From assembly GCF_014650755.1 (NCBI RefSeq), contig NZ_BMVO01000013.1, positions 62,001 to 126,000 on the forward strand: a stretch of DNA of 64,000 bases, read 5' to 3'. The stretch comes from Streptomyces chryseus (GTDB lineage Bacteria > Actinomycetota > Actinomycetes > Streptomycetales > Streptomycetaceae). A program made the translations under genes and the position numbers. Positions 41,968 through 50,954 of this stretch are shown here, one piece after another (positions within the stretch are counted from its first letter, which is position 1; the number at the start of each line of letters is the position of its first letter). The notes below the pieces were generated by a model. The model ran no database searches. It was not told the DNA's origin and saw only the letters and a program-made list of their open reading frames with translations.

Positions 41968-43554
41968 TTGCGACGTTCAGCAGCGCTCGGCTCCGCCGGC
42001 ACTCTCATAGCGGGCACCTTGATGGCCGGCGCGATATCCGCGCCGGCCGCCGGCGCCGAGGGCCGCAGCACCAGCGTCACCAGCACGTCCGAGGCGCGCG
42101 GCGTCCAGATCGCCGCCCAGCGGGCCGCGAAGGCGGGCATCGGCTGGCGCGACTGCCCGGCCGACTGGGGCCTCGACAAGCCCATCCAGTGCGGCTGGGT
42201 CACCGTCCCGGTCGACTACGCCAAGCCCAACGGCCGGAAGATCGAGATCGCCGTCGACCGCGTCGGCAACACCGGCTCCGAGGCGGACCGCCAGGGCGCG
42301 CTCCTCTACAACCCCGGCGGCCCCGGCGGCTCGGGCATGCGCTTCCCCACCCGCGTCACCAAGAAGAACCCGATCTACACGAAGCTGGCCAAGGCGTACG
42401 ACTTCGTGGGCTTCGACCCCCGCGGTGTCGGCCACTCCTCGCCCATCTCGTGCGTCGACCCGCAGGAGTTCGTCAAGGCGCCGAAGCTCGACCCGGTGCC
42501 CGACAGCGAGGCCGACAAGCGCGCCCAGCGCAAGCTCGCCGCCGAGTACGCGGACGGCTGCCAGGAGCGCAGCGGCTGGCTGCTGCCGCACATGACCACC
42601 CCGAACACCGCTCGCGACCTGGACGTCGTCCGCGCCGCGCTCGGTGAGCGGAAGCTGAACTTCCTCGGCGTCTCCTACGGCACCTACCTCGGCGCGGTCT
42701 ACGGAACGCTGTTCCCGGGCCACGTCCGCCGCATGGTCGTCGACAGTGTGGTCAACCCGTCGAAGGAGAAGATCTGGTACCAGGCCAACCTGGACCAGGA
42801 CGTCGCCTTCCAGACGCGCTGGGACGACTGGAAGCAGTGGGTGGCCAAGAACGACGCCACCTACCACCTCGGGGACACCCCCGAGAAGATCGAGCAGCAG
42901 TGGGTGAAGCTGCGCGCCACCGCCAAGAAGAGCCCCCTCGGCGGCGTCGTCGGCCCCGCCGAACTCGTCGGCTTCTTCCAGAGCGCGCCGTACTACGACT
43001 CCGCCTGGGCGCACACCGCCGAGATCTGGAGCAAGTACGTCGCGGGCGACACGCAGGCGCTCGTCGACGAGATCGCGCCCGACCTGACGGACACGGCCGG
43101 CAACGCGTCCTCGGAGAACGGCAACGCCGTCTACACGGCCGTCGAGTGCGCCGACGCCAAGTGGCCCACCAGCTGGAAGACGTGGGACCGGGACAACACC
43201 AGGCTGCACAAGGACCACCCGTTCATGACGTGGGCCAACGCCTGGATGAACCTGCCCTGCGCCACCTGGTCGTCGAAGCAGCAGACCCCGCTGAACGTCA
43301 AGTCCGGCAAGGGACTGCCGCCGGTCCTGATCGTGCAGGCCGAGCGTGACGCCGCCACTCCGTACGAGGGCGCAGTCGAGCTGCACAAGCGGTTCAAGGG
43401 CTCGCGCCTGATCACCGAGAAGGACGCCGGCTCGCACGGCGTCACCGGGATCGCGAACCCCTGCGTGAACGACCGGGTCGACACCTACCTGCTGACCGGG
43501 AAGACGGACAGCCGCGACGTGACGTGCGCCCCGCACGCCACGCCGAAGCCGTAG
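41968..43554 (+). CDS. Secreted tripeptidyl aminopeptidase-like alpha/beta hydrolase
   Basis: 528 residues from a TTG with GGGGGAGG upstream. Sec signal peptide with cleavage near APAAGA. NPGGPGGSGMRF is the oxyanion region, GVSYGTYLG the nucleophile elbow, and a TAP_C domain carries Asp/His (ERDAATPYEGAVEL, GSHGV). It belongs to the Streptomyces Tap/SlpD family that removes N-terminal tripeptides outside the cell. Upstream gap of 173 bp from ureD. Confidence 0.93.
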   Translation: MRRSAALGSAGTLIAGTLMAGAISAPAAGAEGRSTSVTSTSEARGVQIAAQRAAKAGIGWRDCPADWGLDKPIQCGWVTVPVDYAKPNGRKIEIAVDRVGNTGSEADRQGALLYNPGGPGGSGMRFPTRVTKKNPIYTKLAKAYDFVGFDPRGVGHSSPISCVDPQEFVKAPKLDPVPDSEADKRAQRKLAAEYADGCQERSGWLLPHMTTPNTARDLDVVRAALGERKLNFLGVSYGTYLGAVYGTLFPGHVRRMVVDSVVNPSKEKIWYQANLDQDVAFQTRWDDWKQWVAKNDATYHLGDTPEKIEQQWVKLRATAKKSPLGGVVGPAELVGFFQSAPYYDSAWAHTAEIWSKYVAGDTQALVDEIAPDLTDTAGNASSENGNAVYTAVECADAKWPTSWKTWDRDNTRLHKDHPFMTWANAWMNLPCATWSSKQQTPLNVKSGKGLPPVLIVQAERDAATPYEGAVELHKRFKGSRLITEKDAGSHGVTGIANPCVNDRVDTYLLTGKTDSRDVTCAPHATPKP

Positions 43555-43568
43555 CGGCCTGAAACGCG

Positions 43569-43602
43569 GGAGGGGGCGGCCGGGGTTCCGGCCGCCCCCT
43601 CC
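43569..43602. terminator. Bidirectional terminator
   Basis: 15-bp stem GGAGGGGGCGGCCGG/CCGGCCGCCCCCTCC with a GGTT loop, between the convergent peptidase and epimerase genes. Confidence 0.8.
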
Positions 43603-43608
43603 TCGCGT

Positions 43609-44658
43609 CTACCGTCCGGCGAGCCAGGCATCCTCCTGGGCGTAGTCGAACGGCCCGTCGCCGTCGGGGGCGTACCGCTGCGACAGCTTGGGGAACGCCT
43701 CCCGCCAGTCCTGGCGGCGGAGCACCTCCGCCAGCCATTCCACGGTGGCGGGCAGGGACTCGGCGTACCCGGTGACAGCCCGGTAGCCCAGCTCCCGCTC
43801 GGCGGCGGACATGTCGTAGACGACGGGGTGGCCGTTGCCGGTCCAGGGAGTCTCCCCGACCGTGCCCACCGGAGGGGGCCCGTCCACCAGCACCAGCTCG
43901 CTCCGTACGCCCATGACGGCGTCGATCGCCGTACTGATCTCCGCGACCGTCGGAACGTCGGGATCGCCCGCGTTCAGCACCCGCGCACCGGGCCGCGCCG
44001 CCGCCAGCCGGATCAGCTCCCCGACGTTCGAGACGTGCACCGGGTGGAACTGGCTGCGCCCGCCGTGCGCCAGGACCCGCACCGGCCGGCCGTCCAGCAC
44101 CCGCTTGACGAAGTGGATCTCGCGCGGAGTCCGGCAGTACGGCCCGTGGACCGCGCCCGCCCGCAGGACGGTCGTCGGCAGCCGGTCGGCGGCCGCCAGG
44201 AGACGCTGTTCGATCGCGACCTTCCTGGTCCCGTACGTCGCGTCACCCGGCGCGACGACCGGCTGCGTCTCATGGATCGGCACCGGGTACCGCGGAAACC
44301 CGTCGGGCTCGGCCTGGGTGTCGAACCCCCGCCCCTTGTCGTCCTCGTACACGGCGCCACTGGAGATGACGACGGCGGAGCCGATCCGGTCCGCGACCCC
44401 GGTCAGCTGCGCCGCGTGCCGCTCCTCCATCGCGACCATGTCCACCACGACGTCACAGCCCGCGCCGAGCGCGGCGGCGAGCGCCGCGTCGTCGTCCCGG
44501 TCGAGCGCCACGGACCGCACGTCCCGCGGCCACGTCCCGTCGCGGCCACCGCCGCGCGACGCCGCCGTCACGTCCCAGCCGTCCTCGGCGAGCGCCCGTA
44601 CGGCCGCCCGCCCGATCTGTCCCGTAGCTCCGATGACGAACGCGTTTCCCTTGGTCAT
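43609..44658 (-). CDS. NAD-dependent epimerase/dehydratase family protein
   Basis: 349 residues. Atypical extended SDR: VIGATGQIGRAAVRAL is the nucleotide-binding glycine motif (GxxGxxG) and YPVPIHETQPV lies in the substrate region; the usual YxxxK is not clearly kept (TYGTRKVAIEQ is the best match). Reductase or epimerase acting on a nucleotide-linked or small substrate; no pathway partner is adjacent. Confidence 0.85.
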   Translation of the reverse strand: MTKGNAFVIGATGQIGRAAVRALAEDGWDVTAASRGGGRDGTWPRDVRSVALDRDDDAALAAALGAGCDVVVDMVAMEERHAAQLTGVADRIGSAVVISSGAVYEDDKGRGFDTQAEPDGFPRYPVPIHETQPVVAPGDATYGTRKVAIEQRLLAAADRLPTTVLRAGAVHGPYCRTPREIHFVKRVLDGRPVRVLAHGGRSQFHPVHVSNVGELIRLAAARPGARVLNAGDPDVPTVAEISTAIDAVMGVRSELVLVDGPPPVGTVGETPWTGNGHPVVYDMSAAERELGYRAVTGYAESLPATVEWLAEVLRRQDWREAFPKLSQRYAPDGDGPFDYAQEDAWLAGR

Positions 44659-44722
44659 GCCGTGGACGCTATGCGCCCGGGGAGCACTCGCGGAGCGCCG
44701 TTCGCCGTCCGCTGATTCGCCG

Positions 44723-45424
44723 TCAGCGCAGGAGCCGGGGGAACTTCTTCGCCTGCTCCGCCTTGACCTCGGCGGCGTACCGGTCGACGTACTCCTGCCC
44801 GGAGAGTTCGAGGATCGCGTACATGATCTCGTCGGTGACCGCGCGCAGCGCCGCCTTCTCGTTCTCCATCCCCTCGTACCGCGAGAAGTCCAGCGGCTCG
44901 CCGAACCGGATGGTCACCCGCTTGATGCGCGGTACGACCTGGCCCGGCGGCTGGATCTCGAACGTACCGACCATCGCGCACGGCACGACGGGCACGCGCG
45001 CCTGGAGCGCCATCGCGGCGACCCCGACCTTGCCCTTGTAGAGCCGGCCGTCGTGCGAGCGGGTGCCCTCGGGGTAGATGCCCAGCAGCTCGCCCTTGCC
45101 CAGGACGCCGAGGCCCTCACGGATCGCGGCCTTCCCGGCCTCCTTGCCGGACCGGTCGACCGGGATCTGACCGGCGCTGCGGAAGAACGCGGCGGTCAGC
45201 CGGCCCTTGAGGCCCGGACCCGTGAAGTACTCGGCCTTGGCGAGGAAGGTGATGCGCCGCTTGATGATCGCGGGCATCAGGAAGTGGTCGGAGAACGACA
45301 GGTGGTTGCCCGCGACGATCGCGGCGCCGTCGTCGGGGATGTGCTCGAGCCCCTCGATCCTGGGCCGGAAGAGCAGTCTCAGCAGTGGCCCGAGAAGGAC
45401 GTACTTGAGCACGTAATAGAACAC
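44723..45424 (-). CDS. plsC: 1-acyl-sn-glycerol-3-phosphate acyltransferase
   Basis: 233 residues from a GTG with AGGAG 8 nt upstream. A hydrophobic N-terminus (YYVLKYVLLGPLLRLLF) anchors it. The acyltransferase motif I NHLSFSD and motif III YPEGTRSHDG are intact. It makes phosphatidic acid from lysophosphatidate, or acts on a related acceptor, at the inner membrane. Confidence 0.93.
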   Translation of the reverse strand: MFYYVLKYVLLGPLLRLLFRPRIEGLEHIPDDGAAIVAGNHLSFSDHFLMPAIIKRRITFLAKAEYFTGPGLKGRLTAAFFRSAGQIPVDRSGKEAGKAAIREGLGVLGKGELLGIYPEGTRSHDGRLYKGKVGVAAMALQARVPVVPCAMVGTFEIQPPGQVVPRIKRVTIRFGEPLDFSRYEGMENEKAALRAVTDEIMYAILELSGQEYVDRYAAEVKAEQAKKFPRLLR

Positions 45425-45552
45425 GGGGCGGCTCCTAGTTCTGCCGGATCGGCTCCAGGACTCGGGCCGGTGCCGGCCCGTTCCGACTTTACTGACTTGG
45501 CATCAGGCACGGCACTGGGCGTCGGTTCCCGGACGCCGACCAGGATGCGGGC

Positions 45553-46026
45553 ATGAGTCAGCAGGCGCGCCCGGCACGGCCCCTCGGGGCACGGCTGTAC
45601 GTCCTGCTCCTGCCGGTCGTACTCGGGGGCCTCCTGGCCATGCACGGGCTGGGGCCCGCCGCCCCGCCGCGGCCGGCCCACGCCGTGCCGGACGTCCGCC
45701 ACGCGGCCCCCGCGCACCCGCGCCCGCCCGCCGGCGAGGTCCGCGCCCACGCGGAGCACGACGAGGGCGGCGCCGGCGGCCATGTCGAGCACGCCGACTC
45801 CACCTGCGCCGCCGGCGGTACGAGCGGAGCGCCCGCACTGCCCGCGCCGGCTCCGGCCGGGGCCGCCGCCTCCGAGCTGGCGGACGGTACGGGGTTCCTC
45901 GTCGCGGCGGCGCCCGGCGGGCGGGCCCCGCCCTCACTGAGCGAACTGCAACTCCTGCGCAAAGAGGCGGCTCCGGCGTGCCCGGCCGCTGCGGCCGGCT
46001 GTCACGCCTTCGACAGTCACGCCTGA
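45553..46026 (+). CDS. DUF6153 family protein
   Basis: 157 residues. A signal/transmembrane segment (YVLLLPVVLGGLLAMHGLG) is followed by a long Ala/Pro/His-rich region and the C-terminal PPSLSELQLLRKEA typical of DUF6153. Two short His/Cys clusters (HAEHDEGG, HVEHADSTC) might bind metal. It precedes a DUF305 gene, a recurring pair in Streptomyces that may concern copper or metal handling, though this is inference. Confidence 0.82.
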   Translation: MSQQARPARPLGARLYVLLLPVVLGGLLAMHGLGPAAPPRPAHAVPDVRHAAPAHPRPPAGEVRAHAEHDEGGAGGHVEHADSTCAAGGTSGAPALPAPAPAGAAASELADGTGFLVAAAPGGRAPPSLSELQLLRKEAAPACPAAAAGCHAFDSHA

Positions 46027-46059
46027 AATTGCGTGCGCGAACACAGGAGTCGCACCACC

Positions 46060-46554
46060 ATGACCACCTACCGTTTCCCTGTCCGCCGCGCCGCCGCCGT
46101 CGTACTGGCGGCCTGCGGCGGGGGAGAAGACAGCCCGGCCGCCCACACCGGTCACACCGCAGCCGCCTCGCCCTCCGCGTCCCCGTCCGGGCGCGCGTGG
46201 AACGCCGCCGACGTCTCCTTCGCGAAGGGGATGACCCCGCACCACCGGCAGGCCATGGCCACGGCCTGGGGCGAGGACGTTCCCGAGGAGGGCGCCACCG
46301 GCGAGCACGCCGGGCACTCGGCGGCCGGGATGATGGCGTCCGAGGAGATGGACGAGCTGGAGAAGTCGTCCGGCGAGGCGTTCGACACCGCGTTCCTGAC
46401 CATGATGGTCGAGCACCACGAGGGGGCGGTCGCGATGGCCGGGACCGAGCGGTCCGACGGGGCCCACCGGCCGGCGAAGGACATGGCCGGTGACATCGTG
46501 ACCTCACAGAGCGCCGAGATCAGGCGCATGAACGCACTCCTCGGCGCGAACTGA
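46060..46554 (+). CDS. DUF305 lipoprotein, apparently shortened
   Basis: 164 residues from the ATG at 46060 with AGGAG upstream. A lipobox (VVLAAC) is present, but the hydrophobic core before it is only about seven residues. The DUF305 signature pairs TPHHRQAM and MMVEHHEGAVAMA are kept. Compared with my knowledge of homologues, the helix linking the first HH motif to the WGE segment (about 35 residues) is missing in frame. It may be impaired or a divergent short form. Confidence 0.8.
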   Translation: MTTYRFPVRRAAAVVLAACGGGEDSPAAHTGHTAAASPSASPSGRAWNAADVSFAKGMTPHHRQAMATAWGEDVPEEGATGEHAGHSAAGMMASEEMDELEKSSGEAFDTAFLTMMVEHHEGAVAMAGTERSDGAHRPAKDMAGDIVTSQSAEIRRMNALLGAN

Positions 46555-46569
46555 CCGTACGAGCCGCGA

Positions 46570-46599
46570 AGCGGGGGCGGCCGCCCGGCCGCCCCCGCT
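46570..46599. terminator. Bidirectional terminator after the DUF305 gene
   Basis: 12-bp perfect stem AGCGGGGGCGGC/GCCGCCCCCGCT with a 6-nt loop. Confidence 0.8.
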
Positions 46600-46657
46600 G
46601 CCCCGCGTCGTCGTCAGGCGCGGGCCGGAACGAGGCCATGATCCGGCGCGGGGTGGG

Positions 46658-46957
46658 TCAGCCGGTGCGCGTCGTGGACAGCCGGTCGAGCCACTCCGAC
46701 AGCAGGCCGGTCTCGGCGCGGCTCAGCGGCGACCGGGGTGAGCGGCGCAGCAGGGCGTTCAGCCGGGCCGCCGCCGGCACCCGCGCCTCACCGGCCTCAC
46801 CGGTGTCGTGGGAGGGAGCCGGCACGGCGGTCGCGCCGGGCACGAGGACGGCCGCGTGCACGGCGTCGCGCACACGGGCCGAGGTGCCGCTGTCCGTGAA
46901 GGTCGACGGGCGCGAGACGAGCATGAGAGCCACGCCGACGTTCGCCGACATGACCAT
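46658..46957 (-). CDS. Hypothetical small protein, probably 5' frameshifted
   Basis: The intact frame starts at the ATG at 46957 (MVMSANVGVALMLVSRPSTF, 99 residues). A better start with AGGAG lies upstream at 46991 (MTHSEPRTG) but is out of frame by one base. Removing one G in ACCGGCCGCCC would join the two into a 110-residue protein. I do not recognise the family. Divergent from the broken tetR gene, with which it may have been functionally linked. Confidence 0.55.
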   Translation of the reverse strand: MVMSANVGVALMLVSRPSTFTDSGTSARVRDAVHAAVLVPGATAVPAPSHDTGEAGEARVPAAARLNALLRRSPRSPLSRAETGLLSEWLDRLSTTRTG

Positions 46958-47128
46958 CTGGGCGGCCGGTTCGGGGCTCGCTGTGCGTCATGGTCGACGC
47001 TCCTGAGGGATCTGCGCTGTACGCTGCTGGTGTTCATTTACGGCGTATATGTCGACTTGCTACGGTTGTCCTGCGGAGTCAAGGGCCCGCCGGACCGGTG
47101 CAGCGAGCGACGAGCCCCGGAGGCGGAC

Positions 47129-47844
47129 ATGCCGAAAGAGTCGGGCGACGGCCGCGGCAGACGCGCCGGCGACCGGGGGCGCGACGGACGGCTGAGCAGG
47201 GAACGCGTGCTGGCGACGGCCCTTGAAGTGGTCGACCGCCACGGCCTGTCCGGCCTCAGCATGCGCAAGCTGGGCGCCGAACTGGGCGTCGAGGCGATGG
47301 CCCTGTACCGGTACGTCCCGAGCAAGGACGCGTTGCTGGACGGGCTGGTCGAGGCGTTCTGCCAGGAACTCCACCAGGACCTGGAGCGCGACCCCGCGCC
47401 CGAGTCGGGCCCGGCCGACTGGCGCGGCGAACTGCGCAGCGTCGCCCTCGCGACCTACCGGGTCGCCCTGCGCCACCCGCACGTCGTCCCGCTGCTCGCC
47501 ACCCGCCTGCTGTCCACGCCGATGGCCCGCCGGCCCCTTCCCGTCCTGCGCGTCGACGAGCGCGTCCTGGCGCTGCTGCACGGGGCGGGGCGGGACGGGA
47601 CGAGCGCGCGAGGTGGTGGAGGCCCACCGGTGCTTCACCGCGTGGCTGCTCGACTACCTCCTGGTCGAACTGCGGGCCATGGACGACGACCCGGACGAAC
47701 CCGACCCGGCGTTCCGCCTCGGCCTGCACCGCGTGCCGGCCGCGGAACTGCCGCGCCTGCGCGCCACCGCCGTGGCCATGGCCGGGCCGTGGCGGCCCCG
47801 AGGGGCTGGTGGCGGGCCTGGACGCCCTGCTGGGGCGCGACTGA
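47129..47844 (+). pseudogene. TetR family regulator, disrupted by two frameshifts
   Basis: Starts at the ATG at 47129 after a GGAGG site. The N-terminal HTH (ALEVVDRHGLSGLSMRKLGA, about 30-75) and most of the TetR_C domain are intact. Reading then needs a +1 shift near 47595-47615 to continue into FTAWLLDYLLVELRAM, and a second near 47796-47801 to reach EGLVAGLDALLGRD and a stop at 47844. Both shifts are in G/C runs, so sequencing error is possible. As read, the product would lack its natural C-terminus. Confidence 0.75.
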
Positions 47845-48020
47845 ACCGCTGCTGGGGCGAGATCCCCGGTGCCCCCGCGTGTCCGCCGTACGGAGCAGCG
47901 GGCGCGCCCGTGCGCGGGACACGGCGGCGCGGCCGCTTGCCGACGGGCCCGGGCAGGCGGTGGCCTGGCTCTCGCCGACACCCCGTCGCCAGGCACCCCA
48001 GCCAGCCCAGGAGGCCCCGG

Positions 48021-48422
48021 ATGCGCTCCCCAGCCACCGTCACCGCAGTCGTCCTGCTCGCCCTCGCGGGTGCGGCCCTGCCCGCCCGGGCGGCGGGCGC
48101 GCCCGGGGAGCCGAAGCCGTCCAAGGGGCTCTTCCTGACGGTTTCGGGCTCGTCGAGCACCTGGATGAGGGGCGTGCTCCTGAGCTGCGCTCCGGGCCCC
48201 TCGGGGCCCCACCCGGACGCCGCCGGCGCGTGCGCCGCGCTCGGCGTGGCGAACGGCGACTTCGACAAGCTGCCGGGGAACCCGCGCGCGTGCACCAAGC
48301 AGTACGAACCGGTCACTGTCAGCGCCGCCGGCACCTGGGGCGGAGTCCCGACGGCCTGGCGCAAGACCTACCCGAACGCGTGCGTGCTCGACACCGCCAC
48401 GGGCCCCGTCTTCCGCTTCTGA
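48021..48422 (+). CDS. Subtilisin inhibitor-like (SSI) secreted protein
   Basis: 133 residues from an ATG with AGGAGG upstream. Sec signal peptide to about residue 25. SSI features: PHPDAAGACAAL, the reactive-loop ACTKQYEPVTV and the C-terminal ACVLDTATGPVFRF, with four Cys for two disulfides. Aligned with SSI, P1 is Lys, predicting inhibition of trypsin-like proteases. Extracellular. Confidence 0.9.
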   Translation: MRSPATVTAVVLLALAGAALPARAAGAPGEPKPSKGLFLTVSGSSSTWMRGVLLSCAPGPSGPHPDAAGACAALGVANGDFDKLPGNPRACTKQYEPVTVSAAGTWGGVPTAWRKTYPNACVLDTATGPVFRF

Positions 48423-48486
48423 CCCCGGGCGCCGGGTGCCGTACCGCCGTCGTGCGGATACGTTTGCGCAGGCGCCCGCCGGACGC

Positions 48487-48645
48487 TCACCGGCTGCGCG
48501 ACGCGGCCATCCCCACGGTGACCAGCCCCAGCACGACCCAGCCGAACCACAGCCAGCCGTTGCTGCCGAGTGCCGCCGTGTACGCCGATATGACGACCAG
48601 CGTACTGACGGTGAGCACCCCCATCGACTTCGTAGAACCGGGCAT
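48487..48645 (-). CDS. Small membrane protein
   Basis: 52 residues from an ATG with AAGGAGG upstream. Two hydrophobic stretches (VLTVSTLVVISAYTAAL and WFGWVVLGLVTVGMA) suggest a helical hairpin. No known family recognised. It lies just downstream of nothing obvious on its strand and upstream of the CtaG-like stop. Confidence 0.65.
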   Translation of the reverse strand: MPGSTKSMGVLTVSTLVVISAYTAALGSNGWLWFGWVVLGLVTVGMAASRSR

Positions 48646-48724
48646 GCGCGCCCCCTCCTTCTGATGGAGGGCCATCGTCACCCCTGCGGAGCTCCCGCGC
48701 TACCGTGCCGACGTTACCGGCGAT

Positions 48725-49684
48725 CTAGCGCCCGCGCGCCTGGAGCGACGCGAGGTACGCGTTGTACGCCACCAGCTCCTTGTCGCCGTCGCGGTCCGCC
48801 GCCCGGTCCGCGCGCCGCGCGACCCGCTGCTCGGACCGGTACCACTGGAAGACCAGCGCGATCAGCACCAGCACCGAGGGGATCTCCGAGAACGCCCAGG
48901 CGATGCCGCCCGCCGCGTTCTGGTCACTCAGCGCGTCGATGCCCAGCGACGCGGGCGGGTTCGCGTACGTGCCGATCATCGGCTGGGTCGCCATCATCAG
49001 CGCGATGCCGAAGAACGCGTGGAACGGCATGCCGGCGAAAAGCTCCAGCATCCGCATCACGTAGCCCGGCCGGTGCGGCCCCGGGTCGACGCCCATGATC
49101 GGCCAGAAGAAGACCAGGCCGACGGCGAGGAAGTGGACCATCATGCCGATGTGACCCGGCTTGCTCCCCATCAGGAAGTCGAAGACCGGCGTGAAGTAGA
49201 GCGCGTACAGGCTCGCGATGAACAACGGGATCGTGAACGCCGGGTGCGTGACGATCTTCATGTACCGACTGTGCAGCAGCATCAGCAGCACCTCGCGCGG
49301 CCCCTTGCGGTTCCCGCGTCCCGCCACCGGCAGGGCGCGCAGCGCGAGGGTCACCGGGGCGCCGAGCAGCAGCAGGATCGGCGAGAGCATGCTGATGACC
49401 ATGTGCTGCACCATGTGCACGCTGAACATGACCATGCCGTAGTCGTTCAGCTTGGTGCACATCACCAGCGCCACGCTCAGCACGCCGACGACGAAGAAGA
49501 CCGTCCGCCCCACCGGCCAGCCGTCGCCGCGCCGCCGCAGCCGCACCACGCCCCACCCGTAGAGGGCGAGCCCCGCCAGGCAGCCCACCAGGAAGAAGAG
49601 GTCGGGGGAGAACTCCAGCCCCCGTCCCAGCGTGAACGGCGGCAGATCCATGTTCATGCCGCTGCCGTGCCCGCTGTGATCCAT
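48725..49684 (-). CDS. Cytochrome c oxidase assembly protein (caa3 CtaG family)
   Basis: 319 residues. A His/Met-rich N-terminus (MDHSGHGSGMNMDLPPF) that may bind copper precedes seven or more membrane helices; VHMVQHMVISMLSPILLLLG is the family signature. CtaG-family proteins aid copper insertion into cytochrome oxidase. GGGAG lies 8 nt before the start. Confidence 0.9.
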   Translation of the reverse strand: MDHSGHGSGMNMDLPPFTLGRGLEFSPDLFFLVGCLAGLALYGWGVVRLRRRGDGWPVGRTVFFVVGVLSVALVMCTKLNDYGMVMFSVHMVQHMVISMLSPILLLLGAPVTLALRALPVAGRGNRKGPREVLLMLLHSRYMKIVTHPAFTIPLFIASLYALYFTPVFDFLMGSKPGHIGMMVHFLAVGLVFFWPIMGVDPGPHRPGYVMRMLELFAGMPFHAFFGIALMMATQPMIGTYANPPASLGIDALSDQNAAGGIAWAFSEIPSVLVLIALVFQWYRSEQRVARRADRAADRDGDKELVAYNAYLASLQARGR

Positions 49685-49737
49685 CTGTGTACTCCCGAGG
49701 ACTGCCCATTCGTAACGGTTGTCCGGTACAGAGTAGA

Positions 49738-49771
49738 ACTGCCCCCGGCCGCGCTCGCGGCCGGGGGCAGT
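49738..49771 (-). terminator. Terminator of pfkA
   Basis: 14-bp perfect stem ACTGCCCCCGGCCG/CGGCCGGGGGCAGT with a 6-nt loop, 21 bp past the pfkA stop. Confidence 0.8.
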
Positions 49772-49791
49772 CCGTCACACGGGCGACAGGA

Positions 49792-50817
49792 TCACAGCAC
49801 GCACTCGGCCTCGGCGTACCGCTCACCGGGAACGGTCTTCAGGGTCTCCACGGCCTCGGCCAGCGGCACCATCACGATGTCGGTGCCACGCAGCGCCGTC
49901 ATCATCCCGAACTCGCCCCGGTGCGCCGCCTCCACCGCGTGCCAGCCGAAGCGGGTGGCGAGGACGCGGTCGTACGCCGTCGGGGTGCCGCCGCGCTGGA
50001 CGTGGCCGAGGATGACCGGCCGCGCCTCCTTGCCGAGGCGCTCCTCCAGCTCGACGGACAGCTGCCTGGCCACGCCCGCGAAGCGCTCGTGCCCGTACAT
50101 GTCCTTGCCGCCGATGTCGAACTCCATGGAGCCCTCGCGCGGCTTGGCGCCCTCGGCGACCACGACGATCGCGAACCGCTTGCCGGCCGAGAACCGCTTG
50201 CCGACCAGCTCGGTCAGCTCACCGATGTCGAAGGGCCGCTCCGGCACCACGATGGCGTGCGCGCCGGCCGCCATGCCGGAGTGCAGCGCGATCCAGCCGG
50301 TGTGCCGCCCCATGACCTCGACGATCAGCACCCGCTGGTGCGACTCGGCGGTGGTCTTCAGCCGGTCGAGGGCCTCGGTCGCGACCCCGACGGCCGTGTC
50401 GAACCCGAAAGTGACATCGGTCGACGCGATGTCGTTGTCGATGGTCTTCGGTACGCCGACGATCGGCAGCCCCGCCTCGGACAGCAGGTTCGCCGCCTTC
50501 AGCGTGCCCTCGCCGCCGATCGGGATGATCGCGTCGAGTCCGAGGTCGGCCACATGGCCGCGGGCCCGCTCGACGCCGTCGCGCAGATGCGCGGGCTGGA
50601 CCCTGGAAGAGCCGAGAATCGTGCCGCCACGGGCCAGAATGCCGCCCACCGCGTCGAGGTCGAGCTTGCGGTAGTCGCATTCCAGAAGGCCCCGCCAGCC
50701 GTCGTGGAAGCCGATGACCTCGTCGCCGTGGTCGACGACGGCGCGGTGCACGACGGAACGGATGACAGCGTTCAGACCGGGGCAGTCGCCGCCGGAAGTG
50801 AGTACACCAATACGCAT
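49792..50817 (-). CDS. pfkA: 6-phosphofructokinase
   Basis: 341 residues. LTSGGDCPGLNAVIR at the N-terminus, IGGEGTLKAA for the nucleotide region, PKTIDND with the catalytic Asp, and GRHTGWIAL for fructose-6-phosphate binding. Group III ATP-PFK common in actinomycetes. Catalyses the committed step of glycolysis. Monocistronic. Confidence 0.96.
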   Translation of the reverse strand: MRIGVLTSGGDCPGLNAVIRSVVHRAVVDHGDEVIGFHDGWRGLLECDYRKLDLDAVGGILARGGTILGSSRVQPAHLRDGVERARGHVADLGLDAIIPIGGEGTLKAANLLSEAGLPIVGVPKTIDNDIASTDVTFGFDTAVGVATEALDRLKTTAESHQRVLIVEVMGRHTGWIALHSGMAAGAHAIVVPERPFDIGELTELVGKRFSAGKRFAIVVVAEGAKPREGSMEFDIGGKDMYGHERFAGVARQLSVELEERLGKEARPVILGHVQRGGTPTAYDRVLATRFGWHAVEAAHRGEFGMMTALRGTDIVMVPLAEAVETLKTVPGERYAEAECVL

Positions 50818-50954
50818 GCCCGGAATACCTTTGCAACGTGGGCCGGAGACCGGACCACGTCGTCCGGTTGGATCCCCGTCACCCTACTCGCGCGGGGTGA
50901 CGGGGCCGAACCGGCAGTCCGTCAGCTGGACACCACAAAGGTGTACGAACCGCG

